A stretch of 64,000 nucleotides of DNA, from assembly GCA_027257055.1 (NCBI GenBank), contig JAPVLO010000146.1, positions 2,046,001 to 2,110,000 of the forward strand, written 5' to 3'. The position numbers and the translations under genes were made by a program. The DNA comes from Cephalopachus bancanus (lineage: Eukaryota; Chordata; Mammalia; Primates; Tarsiidae). Shown here piece after piece: positions 24,246 to 36,767 of this stretch. The first letter of the stretch is position 1. Each line of letters begins with the position of its first letter. The notes beneath the pieces are model-generated. The model ran no database searches. It saw only the letters and a program-made list of their open reading frames with translations, and had not been told where the DNA came from.

Positions 24246-24382
24246 TAGGAGCAAGGAGTTACTATTGCTTTGCAAGTATTTTTAGCTCTTCTCCTGTAGT
24301 GCAGTATTCACAACTACATCCAAGGCACAGGAGTACCAAACTGTTTCGGTTCCATTTCTGGCCACTTCATTAGGCATCTTTC

Positions 24383-24674
24383 TTTTTTTTTTTTTTGAGT
24401 TGGAGTCTCACTCTATTGCCCAGACTGGAGTGCAGTGGCTGCTCCCGGCCACCGCAGCCTCAACCTGCTGGGCTCCGGCAATCCTTCTGCCTCAGCCTTC
24501 CAAGTAGCTGGAACTACAGGCACGCGCTACCACGCCTGGCTAATTTTTGATTTATTGTAGAGATGAGATCTCGCCAAGTTGCCCAGGTGGATCTTGAACC
24601 CGCGGGCTCAGGCAATTCACTCACCTCAGCCTCCCAAAGGCATGGGATTACAGGCTGAGCCACCGAGCCTGGCT
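24383..24674 (-). mobile_element. Young dimeric Alu with 10-bp TSD
   Basis: Reverse Alu, T-run to 'gagccaccgagcctggc'. AGGCATCTTT is repeated at 24372-24381 and 24676-24685. It keeps the ACTTG that the 4551/45283 group lacks. Confidence 0.95.
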
Positions 24675-24685
24675 AAGGCATCTTT

Positions 24686-26764
24686 CAAAGGCAGTGTGAC
24701 TTAGCTAAGTTTGAAGTGCAGATGCCAAATTCCATTGCCAACCCTGTGGGTTGGGACAGCCCTCTTCTAGCCCTCCAGATGACTGTCTGAAAGAATTTTC
24801 TATCTGTCCTCAATTTGCTGTGCTGGGAGTCTCCCCAGATAACCAACCAAAAGCGAATTGTGACAGCAGCATCTAGGCCATTTGAGGCATGACCTTGGAG
24901 CGAGTCTGTACTGAAAATATTAAATGAGTCTAAAATTTTAAGCTCCAATGATAATGGACAATGGGGCTCTATTAAGAAGCTGGGTTAGGAGAATGTGGGA
25001 TACTTGGGGATGCTCTGGTAGATCGAGCCCATTAATTTAGAGATGGATTATTTCATGGATCAAGAAGATGTTTCCTGAGGGAAAACTATTGCATAACCTT
25101 GGACTGTCTCCTGTGGAATCCTGGGGACTCCATTTCCATTTAATTCAAGCAATGTTTCACAAAATACCCCAGTTCCACCCTGCAGGAATTCTGAAATGTG
25201 CCTCAAAGGCTTTGTAAGGTTACATAGCCCAGAGGGAGATGGAAACTAAATTGAATTCTTTAGCTTTACAATTTCTTTACTCTGCTGGAGCTTACACATT
25301 ACATTATTTAATGCACTTTGGAGTAGTAACCTCCGTCTTGTTCTTAAGTCCCAGATAAGCCATAACTAATACTTAAAGAATTACAAATTCAGAGAATAGA
25401 CAGCTTAAAATAAACATAAAGATGTTTGCAATTCTTATGGAAAAGAACAGCACTCTATTCCAAGGAATATTGACTATAAATATGCCCATAGAGTAGAGTT
25501 CTAAATCTTTTTCACGTGAAGCCATGTGGGTAAGCAAGTTAATTATACTATTGTCCTGCAGGTTGGATGGACGGTCATGGAATGCCTTCAGATGATTGTT
25601 TCAGTTCTGTGTTTAATAAGAATGGCACTCTCATCAAAGCACCGATTAGGCTGTCCCTTTTGTGATCACCACTTCATTACATGCTTCTAGAAGAGGAGGC
25701 CTTGCAATCAACTCCCCACAGGAAGGTCTAGGCTGTTTCTTAGGAGAGAGATCTGGGGGTTTAACAGAAGATGTAAACAGAGTTGTCAGCCAAGGAATTG
25801 GTGTCAGGTGCAGGTTTCATCGGTACCCGGGTGGAGAAGGCAGAGTTCACCGTGCTGTGACTTTTTCAGTAGACAATCATCTCCCTTGCTGGCCTAATGT
25901 TGGTGTCTAATGGCTCATGTCACATCTCTTGTGTTGAACATGGACTTGGCTGAGCAGCCTCTTTAAGCGCACAAATCTTCTCAGGAGAGGCAGCTCATTA
26001 AGCCACTTAGCACTTTCACGTGAATGAATTCAGAGAGACAGAAAAGAGTGTAAAAAGGGAAGCTGAAGAGGTAAAAAATCAAACTACACTTGCATGCGGG
26101 GCCCTGCCTAGGGAGGGGAGGGTGGGTGGGTATCTGGCAGGGGAGGGGCTGTTTGTGGCCTCTGTGCCTGCACAGTCCCAGGGCAGTGTCCCTGTCAGGT
26201 CAGCCAGGTTTGCTACTAGGTGAGGAAGGCCAGTGTGTGGGCATCTGCTTGAGGAAGAGTGCCTTCCTGCCTGCCTTCCCATTCTCCAGCCTTCCTGCTT
26301 GCCTCCCCATTCTCCAGTCTTCTCACGTCTTCTCTTTCTGCACTCACCCTCCTTATGACTTTCTTCCTGGACCCTCTTGTGTTGGTGCTCAAACCCTCTG
26401 GCATTCGCCCTGTGGACATTTCAAACCCAGTTATGCCTCCCCACTGGAGAGGCTGCTGGGGTGCAGGAGGCACAGTCTGGGCTCTTGAAAATAACACCTG
26501 TGAGGAGAGATAAATGTGAGATGGCAGAGAGAAGGGCAATGGAACATTCTGTAGCCTCTCAAGGGCCTTTTGTTTGGGCTGGGGAAGACTGTCCTCCATT
26601 CTCTGTTAAGGTCACACAGATAGAAGGGGAAAATGTGGGACACAAGGAATGACTGGGTTTAAGGAAGGATTATCATATCTCTTTTATAAAAAATAGAGTA
26701 GGAGTGAGAGAGGGGTTGGTTTAACCAGAGGTATACTGTGGGGGGAAAGTGGGAGAAAAGAAGT
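24686..26764. other. Repeat-poor stretch, no gene recognised
   Basis: About 2 kb with no recognisable transposon. GC-richer around 26080-26500. Overlapping frames up to 132 codons (26090-26488 and 26216-26599) lie in several frames on both strands, which is what chance openness in GC-richer DNA gives. No splice or domain support. Confidence 0.4.
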
Positions 26765-26765
26765 C

Positions 26766-26823
26766 CTCCTGCCTTGGCCTCCCACAGTGCTGGGATTACA
26801 GGCATAAGCCACCACACCCAGCA
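26766..26823 (-). mobile_element. Alu 5'-end fragment
   Basis: 'ctcctgccttggcctcccac', 'agtgctgggattacaggc' and 'aagccaccacaccca' are the reversed first ~58 bp of an Alu. The rest is absent. Confidence 0.88.
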
Positions 26824-27044
26824 ACAACTTTTTTTAAGGTTATTGATCCCTTCTTTGAATTACATTGTATACCAGACTCTAATAAAATCCACTTCTCTGG
26901 TTGAACAGTGGGGTGGACTGTGGGGTGTTGGGGATGGGTAAGCTGCCAGGAAGTTAGTTCAATACTTTTTCCCCAGTCTGCTGAGGGATCCCTGAGGAAT
27001 CCCAGACTTTTTGGGGACACAAATTAAAAACCCTTGGTATAGTG

Positions 27045-27185
27045 TTTTTAGTTTACAAAGCCCTTTCACATGATCTGCCCCATCTGATCACAACAAAAAT
27101 CTTCACATCATTATCATATTGCAGCTGAGGCCATCAGGCCAAGAGAGCTGAAGGAAGGGGCTGGCATAACAGGGACCTCACCAGG
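27045..27185 (-). mobile_element. MIR fragment
   Basis: 'gtttacaaagccctttcacatgatctgcccc', 'atcattatcatattgcagctgaggcc' and 'ggccaagagagctgaag' follow the reversed MIR. Confidence 0.6.
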
Positions 27186-27786
27186 CATTCCAGCCACAAG
27201 GAAACAACCTACTCCCCATGTAATGCATGGCCTCTAGACCTGTAAGAACCCCTGTATCTCTACCTTCTAGAACCTCGATGAGACAGTCATATAGGCTTAA
27301 CTGTATTTGAGAGTCACTCCTTTTCTAAAACACAAACCTAGACACTCGAGCTGTTTGTGACTATGGAAGTACAGAGAGCAAATAAGGATTCTGTGACTGG
27401 GAAATCCTTCCTTCTGACTACTCTTCCCATCGCACAGATGATCCAGAAACGGTCTGTCCCTGGCTCTAGGACGCAGGAGTCAGCCTGAAGTCTGAGAGAA
27501 GGACTTAGTAGAAATTAGGAGAAGATGAGGTGGCAGATGAGCAGCTGATGCTTTTAAACTAATTGAGCAAAGAGGGGTAGGTGTGCCATGGAAACGCTGG
27601 CTCAGAATTGTTACAATAAGAAGAAAAATAAAGTAACAACTGTTTTGTCTGGATTCGGGCACTATTCAAATTGGGTGGAGGCCCGGCCTCTGTCACCCAT
27701 TCTGGGCACACTTTTGTGGAACAGAAACAAATAATTGGAGTTTTTGAGGATGGTCCACACTCCTTGCTTCCCTCATGTTTGAAGAA
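27186..27786. other. Unique DNA, no feature recognised
   Basis: No repeat or gene recognised. Confidence 0.4.
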
Positions 27787-28195
27787 TTCCCTCCCTCCTT
27801 CCTTCCCTTCTCCCTTCCTCCCTCCCTCCTTCCCTTCTTTATCCCTTCCTCCTCCCTCCTTCCCTTCTTCCTTCCTCCCTCCCTCCTCGGTGCTTCCTCC
27901 TCTTCTTCCCTCCTTCCTTTCTCCCTCCCGTTCCTCCTTCCCCCCTTCCTTTCTCCCTCCCTTCCTCTCTCATTCCTCCTTCCTTTCTTTTTCCTTTTTT
28001 CCTCCCTCCTTCCTTCCTATGTTCCTTCCTCCCTCTCCCTTTCCCTCCCTCCTTTCCTTCCTTCTCTCTTTCCCTCCCTTCCTTCCCTCCTCCCTCCCTT
28101 CTTTCCTTCCTCCTTTTCCCCTTCCCTCCCTTCTTTCCTTCTTCCCTCCCTTCTCCTCTCTTCTCCTCTCTCTCTCCTCCCTCCCTCCCTCCTTC
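27787..28195 (+). repeat. ~410-bp polypyrimidine (CCTT/CCCT) tract
   Basis: Almost pure C/T on the plus strand with only a handful of interruptions (for example 'atc', 'cggtgc', 'tcatt', 'tatg'). It yields three long fake frames (183, 156 and 66 codons) made of Ser, Pro, Leu, Phe or Glu, Arg, Gly, Lys. Such tracts can form triplex DNA and block polymerases. Confidence 0.97.
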
Positions 28196-29685
28196 TGGCA
28201 GAATTTGCTCTGGGCATTTTAATTGGTTTAGGTGTTTGGGTTTAGTACTGCCCTCTCCTCTCTCCCCCTTCCTTCTTCCTGACTCCTTTCTCTGATTTTC
28301 CTTCCCATCTTCCTTTTAGTCCACCCACATCTTTCTCTTGCTGAAGTGCTTCTTCCTCTCTCTGCCTCCTTCACTTCTCTCTTCAAAGATGTGAGTAAAG
28401 AAAGGTGGCGAGGGAATTCCATGGCTTGAATACCTTATTCTGTGTATTCTCTAGTACCATTATTGGGCGAGGCAGTCCTTCTGTATTTAAAAAAACAGCT
28501 TTGTATTTTCTGCATGTGAGGATATGTTTTAAAATATTTAAAAGAAAATATAATGCTTTCACTGCATGACAAAATAAGATCTTTGTAAAGAGCAAATCTG
28601 GCAGAAAGCAGCTTTAGCAGGAGCCAGGATGGCCCTAGCCAAGGACAGGCACCAGCCCCAGGTTCCCAGCTTCTCTTCTGCTGCCATGAACATCCACTCG
28701 CCAGGGCTGTCCCTCCTCAGTGGGCAGCATGCAACAGGGCAGGGAACACCGGGCTGTTATTCTAGGATCTCAGATCAAAAATTCTGCATCTAAGTCTGGC
28801 CTTAAAAACTCTGAACTATTCGACCTACAAAGGCTCCCTGCTCACACTGCTGGGTGGAACTCTCCGAACCTCTTCTGGTTCTGAGTACTACCCAATTCCT
28901 GAATGGTTCTTTGCTCAAATCAATTCTGGAATTTAATTCCTCTAGAGTTTTTCTTTTGACAGCATCGCCCCAGTTTTAGCTTTTCTTTCTGCTTGCCTAC
29001 TCTTCTGGTTTATTATGTTCAAGCTCTGGTAGCCTGTTATGTTAGAGATACAGAATCATTGGCATGGTAATATGCACTTGTTAAGTGAAGTAAATAATCT
29101 TCATATGAAGAAAACTATGATCATCAACCTTGACCTCTCTCTTCAGTCCAATATTCCCCCTATGGTTATTAGCTTATTAGTGGTATTACTGTTCTGTAAA
29201 TTCTTTGCATATCATCTCCTCTTTTCTCTATAATTTATGTAATTATATTCCAGCCATTTTATATTCTATCTGCAAAACGTCCCTCAGTTTTGTCCCCTCC
29301 TTTCCATTTCTTGGGCTACTTTCCCAGCTCAGGCTCCTGTTATCTCGTATCTTGAAAGATGCCATTCAATGAATCTTTTCCTATTTCTATTTATCTTCTG
29401 CATGTCTGATAGTATTCTAAAATCTGAAATAAGATTTCTATCATTCTCTGGTCTAAATATTGCTGCTGGCTTTTTGGCACAATGTTGAAGCCCCCAGAAA
29501 CCTGGACTCCACATACTTTCCAGTCTCATCCCCATCAGATGTTCTCCTGCCCCTCATCACATACTATCCCCTGTTTTATGTATGACAAGCCATCCCCCAG
29601 ACCCCTCTCTAGTCTTTGAACCTGCTATATAATTGTCAGCGTTTATGCTTGAGGTCAAACTGTTTCCTTTTCTTGAAGTATATTT
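28196..29685. other. Unique DNA, partly CT-rich
   Basis: No gene or confident repeat recognised. Confidence 0.4.
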
Positions 29686-29689
29686 TTCC

Positions 29690-30290
29690 ATCTCCACTTG
29701 CCTAAACCTTACTCAACTTTCAAGGCCGAGTCCAAATGCTGCCTCTTCTGAAGGGTCCTCTTCTGTCAGCCAGACAGAATTAAGCACCTGCTTTTTGTCC
29801 CCATAACACTTGGTTTATACTTCTCTGGTCACATCCACCATTTCCCCCAGTATTGAAGTTATTATTTACAGATCTATTTTCTCCTATTAGCCTGTGAACT
29901 CTTTAAGATTAAGTGTTTTGGCCAGGCTTGGTGGCTCAGCCTATAATCCCAGCACTTTGAGAGGCCAAGGCAAGAGAATTGCCTAAATCCAGGGGTTCAA
30001 GACCAGCCTGGGCAACTTGGTGAGACCTCGTCTCTACAATAAATTACAAAAAAACTAGCCAGGTGTGGTGGCGTGTGTCTGTAGTTCTGGTTACTTAGAA
30101 GGCTGAGGTGGGAGCAGGTCAAGGCTGTGGTGGCCGTGAGCATGCTGCTGCACTCCAGTCTGGGTGACAAGAGTGAGACTCTAACTCAAAAAAAAAAAAA
30201 AAAAGATTAAGGGTTTCGTTGTTGTTATTGTTGTTGAAGTATCCTTAGCACAGATCCTGGTACCCAAAAGGCAACGAATGAGATGTCATC
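29690..30290 (-). mobile_element. L2 3' end, split by an Alu
   Basis: 'actcaactttcaaggccgagtcc', 'aaatgctgcctcttctgaagg', 'gaattaagcacctgc', 'ccataacacttggtttatac' and 'gcctgtgaactctttaaga', then after the Alu 'tccttagcacagatcctggtacc', follow the reversed L2 3' end. Confidence 0.75.
29920..30204 (+). mobile_element. Dimeric Alu with TSD, inside L2
   Basis: Sense Alu from 'ggccaggcttggtggctcagcc' to 'gagactctaactc' plus a 17-A tail. The flanks AAGATTAAGTGTTTT (29905-29919) and 'aagattaagggttt' (from 30203) are an imperfect duplication. Confidence 0.94.
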
Positions 30291-30704
30291 AGGACCTAGT
30301 GACTAGGCAGAGTGAAACCTGCTGTCTCTGAAATGGCCCAGTTATTTCTGTGGCTGGCACACATCGCAGTGATATCTCTTGGGATAGGACAGGAGAAGAA
30401 ACCATTGTTAGGTCATTGTGATGGTACATTAAAATGAAACTCTTCCAGTCTTAGGTTTTTGTCTGAAATTTCAAAAGCTGAGAAGAATGGATTCCAAGTA
30501 TTTCCACATTTTAAGGCAGATATTAGACCATCTCTGAAGTATTTGCAAAGGGAATAATAAGAGCTAGTCTTAATAACTTTATCAAGACTAAGAAAGAAAA
30601 GATTAAGAATTTGTTAACTGAGGTAGTCTCCAAACTGGGCTCCTCGGTTTCATACTTTTTCTCCTTTCTCCCTAGTATTCGTAACATAGTTGCCAGAAGG
30701 ATCC

Positions 30705-31195
30705 AAGTCAATCCTCCCTCTCCTTTCCTCAGCCGCCATGTGGCTCTCATTCAGAGTGAAAGCCCAAATTCTTGCAATGGTGTCCGAGGTCTGAAAAACG
30801 CCACTCTCTTTTCCATCTCGAACTGTACCTCCTGCGATGCCTTCCCTTGCTCTCTCGGCTACACCCACACTGGCTTACTTGCTAGTCTTTAAATACACAA
30901 GCATACTTCTGCTTCTGAGCCTTTGCACTGGCTTGCTCTGAGTAGTCTCAGTTTCTTCAAGTCTTTGCTTAAGCATTACTTCCCTACTGAGGCCTATACC
31001 ATCACTGTATTGAAAATTGCAAGCTGTAAATGCTATACTCCTAAGTCTTCTTGTCCTGTTTTACATTTCCCCCCACACTTGTAACACACTATAAAATTGA
31101 ATTTTTTATTACTTTATAGTCTATTGTCTGTCTTTGGGTGGGTTGGGTTTTCATCTTTTTTGTTCACTGATTTATACTAGGCAACCATTCCACTT
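30705..31195 (-). mobile_element. L2 3' part
   Basis: 'cttctgagcctttgcactggcttgctctg', 'tcttcaagtctttgcttaagc', 'attacttccctactgaggcc', 'tttacatttccccccacacttg' and 'gttcactgatttatac' follow the L2 order in reverse. Both strands' short frames are explained by it. Confidence 0.68.
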
Positions 31196-31557
31196 ATGAA
31201 GCATAGGATACACTTGCTTTCTGTACTAGTCATTAGTAAAGTGAGGATTTCCAGGAAAGAAAGGATGGTTCATCAAACTCACTTCCTATAACAACCGTAT
31301 TTTTTCTTGGATTTGATTCCTACTCACAAATCAGCTCTTGAATTTTTCAAAATGGCCTTTTTGCTTTTATTTACTAGGCTTCTAAAGAAGCTATGAGGAA
31401 TATCTTTATCATAAAAACTATCTTCTTTCACATATGCATAACAACAACAAAAAGACTTTCTGTCTTGTTTTCTTCTTGCTCTATTTTATTTGTCTTTTTG
31501 ATGTCTTGCTTCATTCCCTTCCCAGGTGGAGGAGACAATTCATCTATGTGTTTTATC

Positions 31558-31837
31558 TTTTTTTTTGAGTGGAGTCTCACTCTGTCACCCAGACTGGAGT
31601 GCAGTGGCCGCTCCCGGCCACCGTAGCCTCGACCTGCTGGGTTCCGGTGATCCTTCTGCCTCAGTCTTCCAAGTAGCTGGAACTACAGGCATGTACTACC
31701 ATGCCTGGCTGATTTTTATTGTAGAGATGAGGTCTTGCCAAGTTGCCCAGGTGGATCTCGAACCCGCGGGCTCAGGCAATCCACTCACCTCAGCCTCCCA
31801 AAGGTGCGGGATTACAGGCTGAGTCACCGAACCCGGC
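31558..31837 (-). mobile_element. Young dimeric Alu with TSD
   Basis: Reverse Alu, short T-run to 'gagtcaccgaacccggc'. TATGTGTTTTATCTT (31546-31560) and TATGAGTTTTATCTT (31838-31852) are the duplicated target. The right-arm mini-hairpin GTGGCCG/CGGCCAC lies at 31604-31621. Confidence 0.95.
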
Positions 31838-32084
31838 TATGAGTTTTATCTTAACAGAAGGAAGAAGAGATCAAGAGAGCTGACAGGTAGAAACCAAGGG
31901 AACTAAGAAGGAGAAATAAGACACAAGAAATTGTATTTGAAGAGAGTTGTTGACAAAACCAATCTCTAATGCCAGGCTTATAAAAACAGAGAATGAGATA
32001 ACAGTTACCACAGATTTCAGTATGTGCTCAAACCTCAGAATCATAGTTAGAAACACAAATATTGAGTCCTCATGCTTCTCCACA

Positions 32085-32310
32085 AATCAGAGAGATATAG
32101 TGGAAGGACCATACGACTTGATGCCAGAAGATTGGGTCACATTCTGACTCATCCACCAACTCTTGTGTTAGCCTGGACCTGTCAATCAATCCTTAAAGTA
32201 GGACTAATGATACATGGGCTATCCTATTTCACAGAGTATTGGAAAGATAAATGAGAAAATATTTGGGAAAGTACTTTGAGTAGTGCTTTATAAATATTGA
32301 AATCATTTAT
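32085..32310 (+). mobile_element. MIR
   Basis: 'tagtggaaggaccatacgacttgatgccagaagattgggtc', 'ctcatccaccaactcttgtgttagcc', 'gagtattggaaagataaatgag' and 'gtactttgagtagtgctttataaat' match MIR order. Confidence 0.7.
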
Positions 32311-32563
32311 TCCAGGACCAGGAGGATTTGTTTATTAGCCTGTAGAACAAAGGCATTAGAATCATTTAAATTTCCAGGAAAAATTTCAGCACTGCTCCAT
32401 TTTCTCACACTAGGGAAGCAAATCGTTTTATTCTTATATGTCTACATACATCAATTGGGAAATCCAGCCCTTAGCTGTTCTCCTTCCCACCAAGATGAAG
32501 AAACATACAGTGGTAGCTGGAAAAACACAGAATGATGAGTAGAAGATAAAAATTCCAGACTTC

Positions 32564-32862
32564 TTTTTTTTTTTTTGAGTTGGAGTCTCACTCTGTCACC
32601 CAGACTGGAGTGCAGTGGCACGCTCCCAGTTACCACAGCCTTGACTTGTTGGAGTCTGGCGATCCTTCTGCCTCAGCCTTCCAAGTAACTGGAGCTACAG
32701 TCATGTGCTACCATGCACAGCTGATTTTTTTAAAAATTTATTTATTGTAGAGATGAGGTCTCACCAAGTTGCCCAGGCAGGTCTCGAACCCACGGGTTCA
32801 GGCAATTCACTCACCTTGACCTCCCAAAGCGCAGGATTACAGGCTGAGCCACCGAGCCCGGC
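32564..32862 (-). mobile_element. Dimeric Alu with 11-bp TSD
   Basis: Reverse Alu, T-run to 'gagccaccgagcccgg'. CCAGACTTCTT at 32555-32565 and 32863-32873. An internal 'ttttttaaaaatttatttat' enlarges the linker. Confidence 0.95.
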
Positions 32863-32873
32863 CCAGACTTCTT

Positions 32874-34500
32874 AAATGTCTTCATCCTCACTACTTTCCA
32901 GATCAGCAGAATTTTTCTTGTTATTGATGTTACTTGTGTAGTATGATCAGTTAGAAGACCCTTCTACTCTCTAAAAATTCTGTCACTGTTGCCTAAATGG
33001 ACTTTTCTATTTCCTTGCATTAAGGCACTGATTTCTGCTTAAATCCCTTAATTTTTAAATTTTTAATTGTTTTTTAAATTTAACTTTTCTTTAAACTGTC
33101 ACACTGAAGAAAGGAGAAAACGAAGTCTAGAGCCCTAGGTGTCCTTAGAGACAAAGAGACACTGGCTAGATAAAAGAAAGAAAGACTTAAAAAAGGAATT
33201 TGAAAAGACTGGGTTGTCTTATAGAGTAGCAAACCCTTCTGCCCCACCCTGACTCTTTTTCAACATGGTGAAAGATGCTAAGCAGCAAGAGCTGAAGCAG
33301 AAATGGGAGTTCTTACATTTCGCTAGGTGTCTTATTTGAAAGTTAAACACAATTTTCAAGATGGAGATCAGTTTTGCCTTTATAGTGCCTTGGCTTTTAT
33401 GAGACTCTGCCCCCAGCTTGCTGCTGATGTTTATTCCCGCCATTTTAGCACAATTTTTTCTCCCTATATGTACTATCAAGGAATATTTGGGGGGGTTTTG
33501 ATTGCCTATCACTTGGTGCAATCATGAAGCATGACACTAGTTATGAGGGCTTAGATTTCTATCAGACGCGACTGGAAATGCTGCTTTGGAGTTCAGTAAA
33601 GTCCCTGGGTAACCCTGTTAACCTTGGGCTTGCAGCATTTATTGTTTTTTTTTTTAAAAGCTTGGGGTACCCAGAAAGCAATTTTGGGAATTCCAGTGTA
33701 AGTTTCCTTGATCACTGATCTGCATTTTGTGACAATGACTTATGTGTCGGCTTGTTTTATATGAGCTTGTCACTTTAAGGTACTTTTTTCTATTTCATGG
33801 CACCTTTTTTGGAATGTAGATAAGAAGGGTGGGGAGTGAAGGTAAAGATAAATTAGTGTTAAACTAGTGATGGTCAAGACAAAACAAAAACAAAAACTAG
33901 ATGAGAATTTCAATATGAAACAAACCAGTTTTGCAAAGACCCAATGTCGTGCTTTTTTGAGGGCAAGTCAAACAAATAGATACAAAGGTGATTCTTAATC
34001 TTCTGCTGTTTGTGCTTATGAAACATTATTTAAAGCTGTTAAGGAAATGTAGAAACAAAATGATTCTGTGAAAGGAAAACCAAAATTATAAGAACCAAAG
34101 TAATCATTGCCATGATAAGAAAATGAGTCGTGTGCATTACAGAAATCTTCTATGATCCAAGACAAAGACTTAACTGCTACTTCTACATGGCAGACATTGA
34201 AGAGTGACTCATAACTGTCCAAGAGAGCTAAACCAAAGACCATGATAAATGCCATTAAAGGTATAGGATGAAGCATTAACAATTGCTTTTATCCTTGGCT
34301 CCAAATGTGAAATGAGAATCTGTCTGGAAATCCAAGGAAAACAAGATTGAAGACAAAACAAAATTGTAAGTTAGGAAAAATGAACAGTTAAAAAAATGAA
34401 TACAATCTCCTTTTCCTTCTTATTTGGCAAGCTTCAGCATACTAGAGACTTTTCTTTTCCCCACATTAATTAAGCATTTGATTCTCTGAGTTCATTTGGA
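32874..34500. other. Unique DNA, no gene recognised
   Basis: It contains 100- and 88-codon minus-strand frames (33219-33521 and 34016-34282) without recognisable domains. Confidence 0.4.
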
Positions 34501-34504
34501 AGTA

Positions 34505-34690
34505 ATACACTATAGTAATTAAAAGCAAGGGCCCTGAAGTCGTACTGCCTGTGTCCAAACTCTGCCATTGACGGATAAGTTAATTAACCTCTCCACACTT
34601 AAATTTCTTCTTGTGAAAAAAGGGGAAAGTGACTGGCTTACAGTAAGTACTCAGTGCATTTTAGATATTAAGACTATAGTAAATACTATT
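34505..34690 (+). mobile_element. MIR
   Basis: 'aagggccctgaagtcgtactgcctg', 'aaactctgccattgacggataag', 'aacctctccacacttaaatttc' and 'agtaagtactcagtgcat' are MIR in sense. Confidence 0.8.
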
Positions 34691-35069
34691 GCCCAGCTTC
34701 TTTTACCAGTGCACCCATTTGTCAATGTTTTGAATGTTAATTCTTAAAGATTACAGCTAATCACTTCTTTAAAGACTCACTCTTATCAAGGGAGAAGATT
34801 CTAGAAGGGAAAATTGTGACTGACCCTGCCCTTTGCTGATGACAGCCGCTGACCGACTGACAGGGTTCACAAAAGACTATGGGCCAGGTAGTATCTACTT
34901 CTTCCTCTCCCTACCCTCCAGCATGGGGAAGGTCAGAGCTAGACTTTTCCCAAGATCACATCCTTGGTCATCCTCTTCCCCATTCCCATCCTGCTTCATT
35001 CCCTTATAAGATATTTTCCCTTTTTTTAAAAAAATGAAGTTTTCAAGCAAAGTTTATTTAGAAAGTAAG
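34691..35069. other. Unique DNA, no feature recognised
   Basis: No gene or repeat recognised. Confidence 0.4.
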
Positions 35070-35070
35070 T

Positions 35071-35140
<70 letters not shown>
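35070..35140 (+). repeat. (GA)n microsatellite, ~71 bp
   Basis: A GA run with a single 'aa' interruption near 35087. Confidence 0.98.
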
Positions 35141-35142
<2 letters not shown>

Positions 35143-35940
35143 CACCTCCCGAAGGTAGGGGAGGTGTCCAAGGGTCACAAGATATTTTTCTTCCCCTAAA
35201 AATCATTTTCTCATTAAACCACATGACTTGAAATTTTGTCGTATGCTTCTGGTAACTTGACCTATGACAAGAATCATATTTCTTTGATTTTAAATCATAT
35301 GTATTTTCACACTTTAATAATTCTTAACATCACTGTAACCTAGGCTAAAGTTGTCATTTTCTGTACATTGAAATGAAAATGTGCAGAACAAAGGTCAAAT
35401 CTTTGAAGAAAATCCTGAGACAACAGTGGAGCATTCTCTCTCTGCTTCATCAACATTCTTGATGGCACAGAGGACAATACTTTGTGGAGAAACAATCCGC
35501 AATGACTCTGAGTTGAACAGTCAAAAAGTTGAAGACTCAGACTGAATGAATGAAAGTGTAGAAATATTTTAGCTTATTTATTTTGCGTTTACTTTCCTTT
35601 TAAAAATATGCAAAACAGTAGTATATGCACTCATCTGTCATAAGTATATAATGTTTTATCAAAATAATTCTAAAAGAGCTCTTTCAAAATTACAAAAAAT
35701 AAAATAAAGTTCTAAGTGATGATTTTGACAAAGGTGACCCTGCAATATAGTTGGGGAATGGATGGTCTTTCAATGAATGCTCTGGATCAACTGGATATCC
35801 ACAATGGGGGGGGGACTTTCATTCCTCTAATAGACACCATGCCCAAAGCCAGCCCGGAATGGGTTGTAAATCAAAAGTGAAAGGTAAAACAAGGAAGCTA
35901 CTGAGAGGTTAACTTCAGAGATTATCTCCGTGAGCTTGGG
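35141..35940. other. Unique DNA, no feature recognised
   Basis: A 10-G run sits near 35807-35816. No gene recognised. Confidence 0.4.
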
Positions 35941-35944
35941 TTGG

Positions 35945-36588
35945 GCAGATATGTATTAAGCAGGACCCCAAATGCTTTAATTATCAAGAAAAACATTAAA
36001 ACATGGGATTATGTTAAAATTAATAATTTTTCTTCAAAACATGCCATTAAAAGAGTGGCAAAGGCAGTTATGAGGTGGGAGAAAATATTTACAATGCATA
36101 TATTTGACAAAGGGTCCTATTTCATAAAATAGAAAGATTTCTTACAAATCAAAATAAGAAGACAGATATTCTCACAGAATAATGGACAAAAGTAGGAACA
36201 GACACTTTAATAGGTCAATAAACATATAAAAGGTGCTTAACTTCATTATATATCAGAAAAATGCATATAAAAACCACAGTTGGTAACACTATACACCCAC
36301 AAAAATGGCTGAAATATAAAGACAAAAAAATCTCAAATTGTGAGCTGTCTTAGCTACAGGAACTGAAACTCTTGAACATGGCTGGTAGGAATGTTAATGA
36401 GCAACTACTTTGGGAAATGTTTTGGCGTTATCTACTAAATATCTATTCTGAGCCAGCAAGTCTCCTTTTAAGTATGTGCCCAGCAGAAATGTTCATCAAC
36501 ATAAAAGTACAAAAATGTTTGCAGCAGCATTATTTGTAATACCTCCAAACTGTAAACAAATACCCATCAATAATGCAATGGGTCAGAA
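35945..36588 (+). mobile_element. Ancient L1 (L1M-type), left part
   Basis: 'aaacatgggattatgttaaa', 'gggagaaaatatttacaatgc', 'caaaagtaggaacagacac', 'catataaaaggtgcttaac' and 'gcagcagcattatttgtaat' follow the ORF2 3' part of an old L1. It continues at 38009 after an LTR insertion. Confidence 0.85.
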
Positions 36589-36767
36589 TGTAAACCAAAA
36601 GTAAAATTCTAAGCCCCCAGATGACTGTGTGTACCAATCTGGACCAAGGGAAACCTGAAAAGCTAAATTCCAGGTTATGTTTGGAAAGGAAGTTGGTCAC
36701 CCTTATGCCCCTTCCCTTTTGGAGTTTAGGCACAACTGACTAGTATTAACATTAAGATAGAGATCTC

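Noticed and set aside
26080..26600. GC-richer block with overlapping frames, possible promoter or CpG island
   Set aside because: CpG dinucleotides are few and no exon-like structure follows. Frames are open on both strands by composition.
27671..28245. Frames of 183 and 156 codons, plus strand
   Set aside because: They are translations of the polypyrimidine tract (Ser, Pro, Phe, Leu only), open because C/T-only codons contain no stop.
34016..34282. Minus frame with Tyr/Gly/Asn-Phe wording, briefly reminiscent of an hnRNP A-type tail
   Set aside because: The order of residues does not follow that family on closer reading, and neighbouring sequence lacks RRM or UTR matches.
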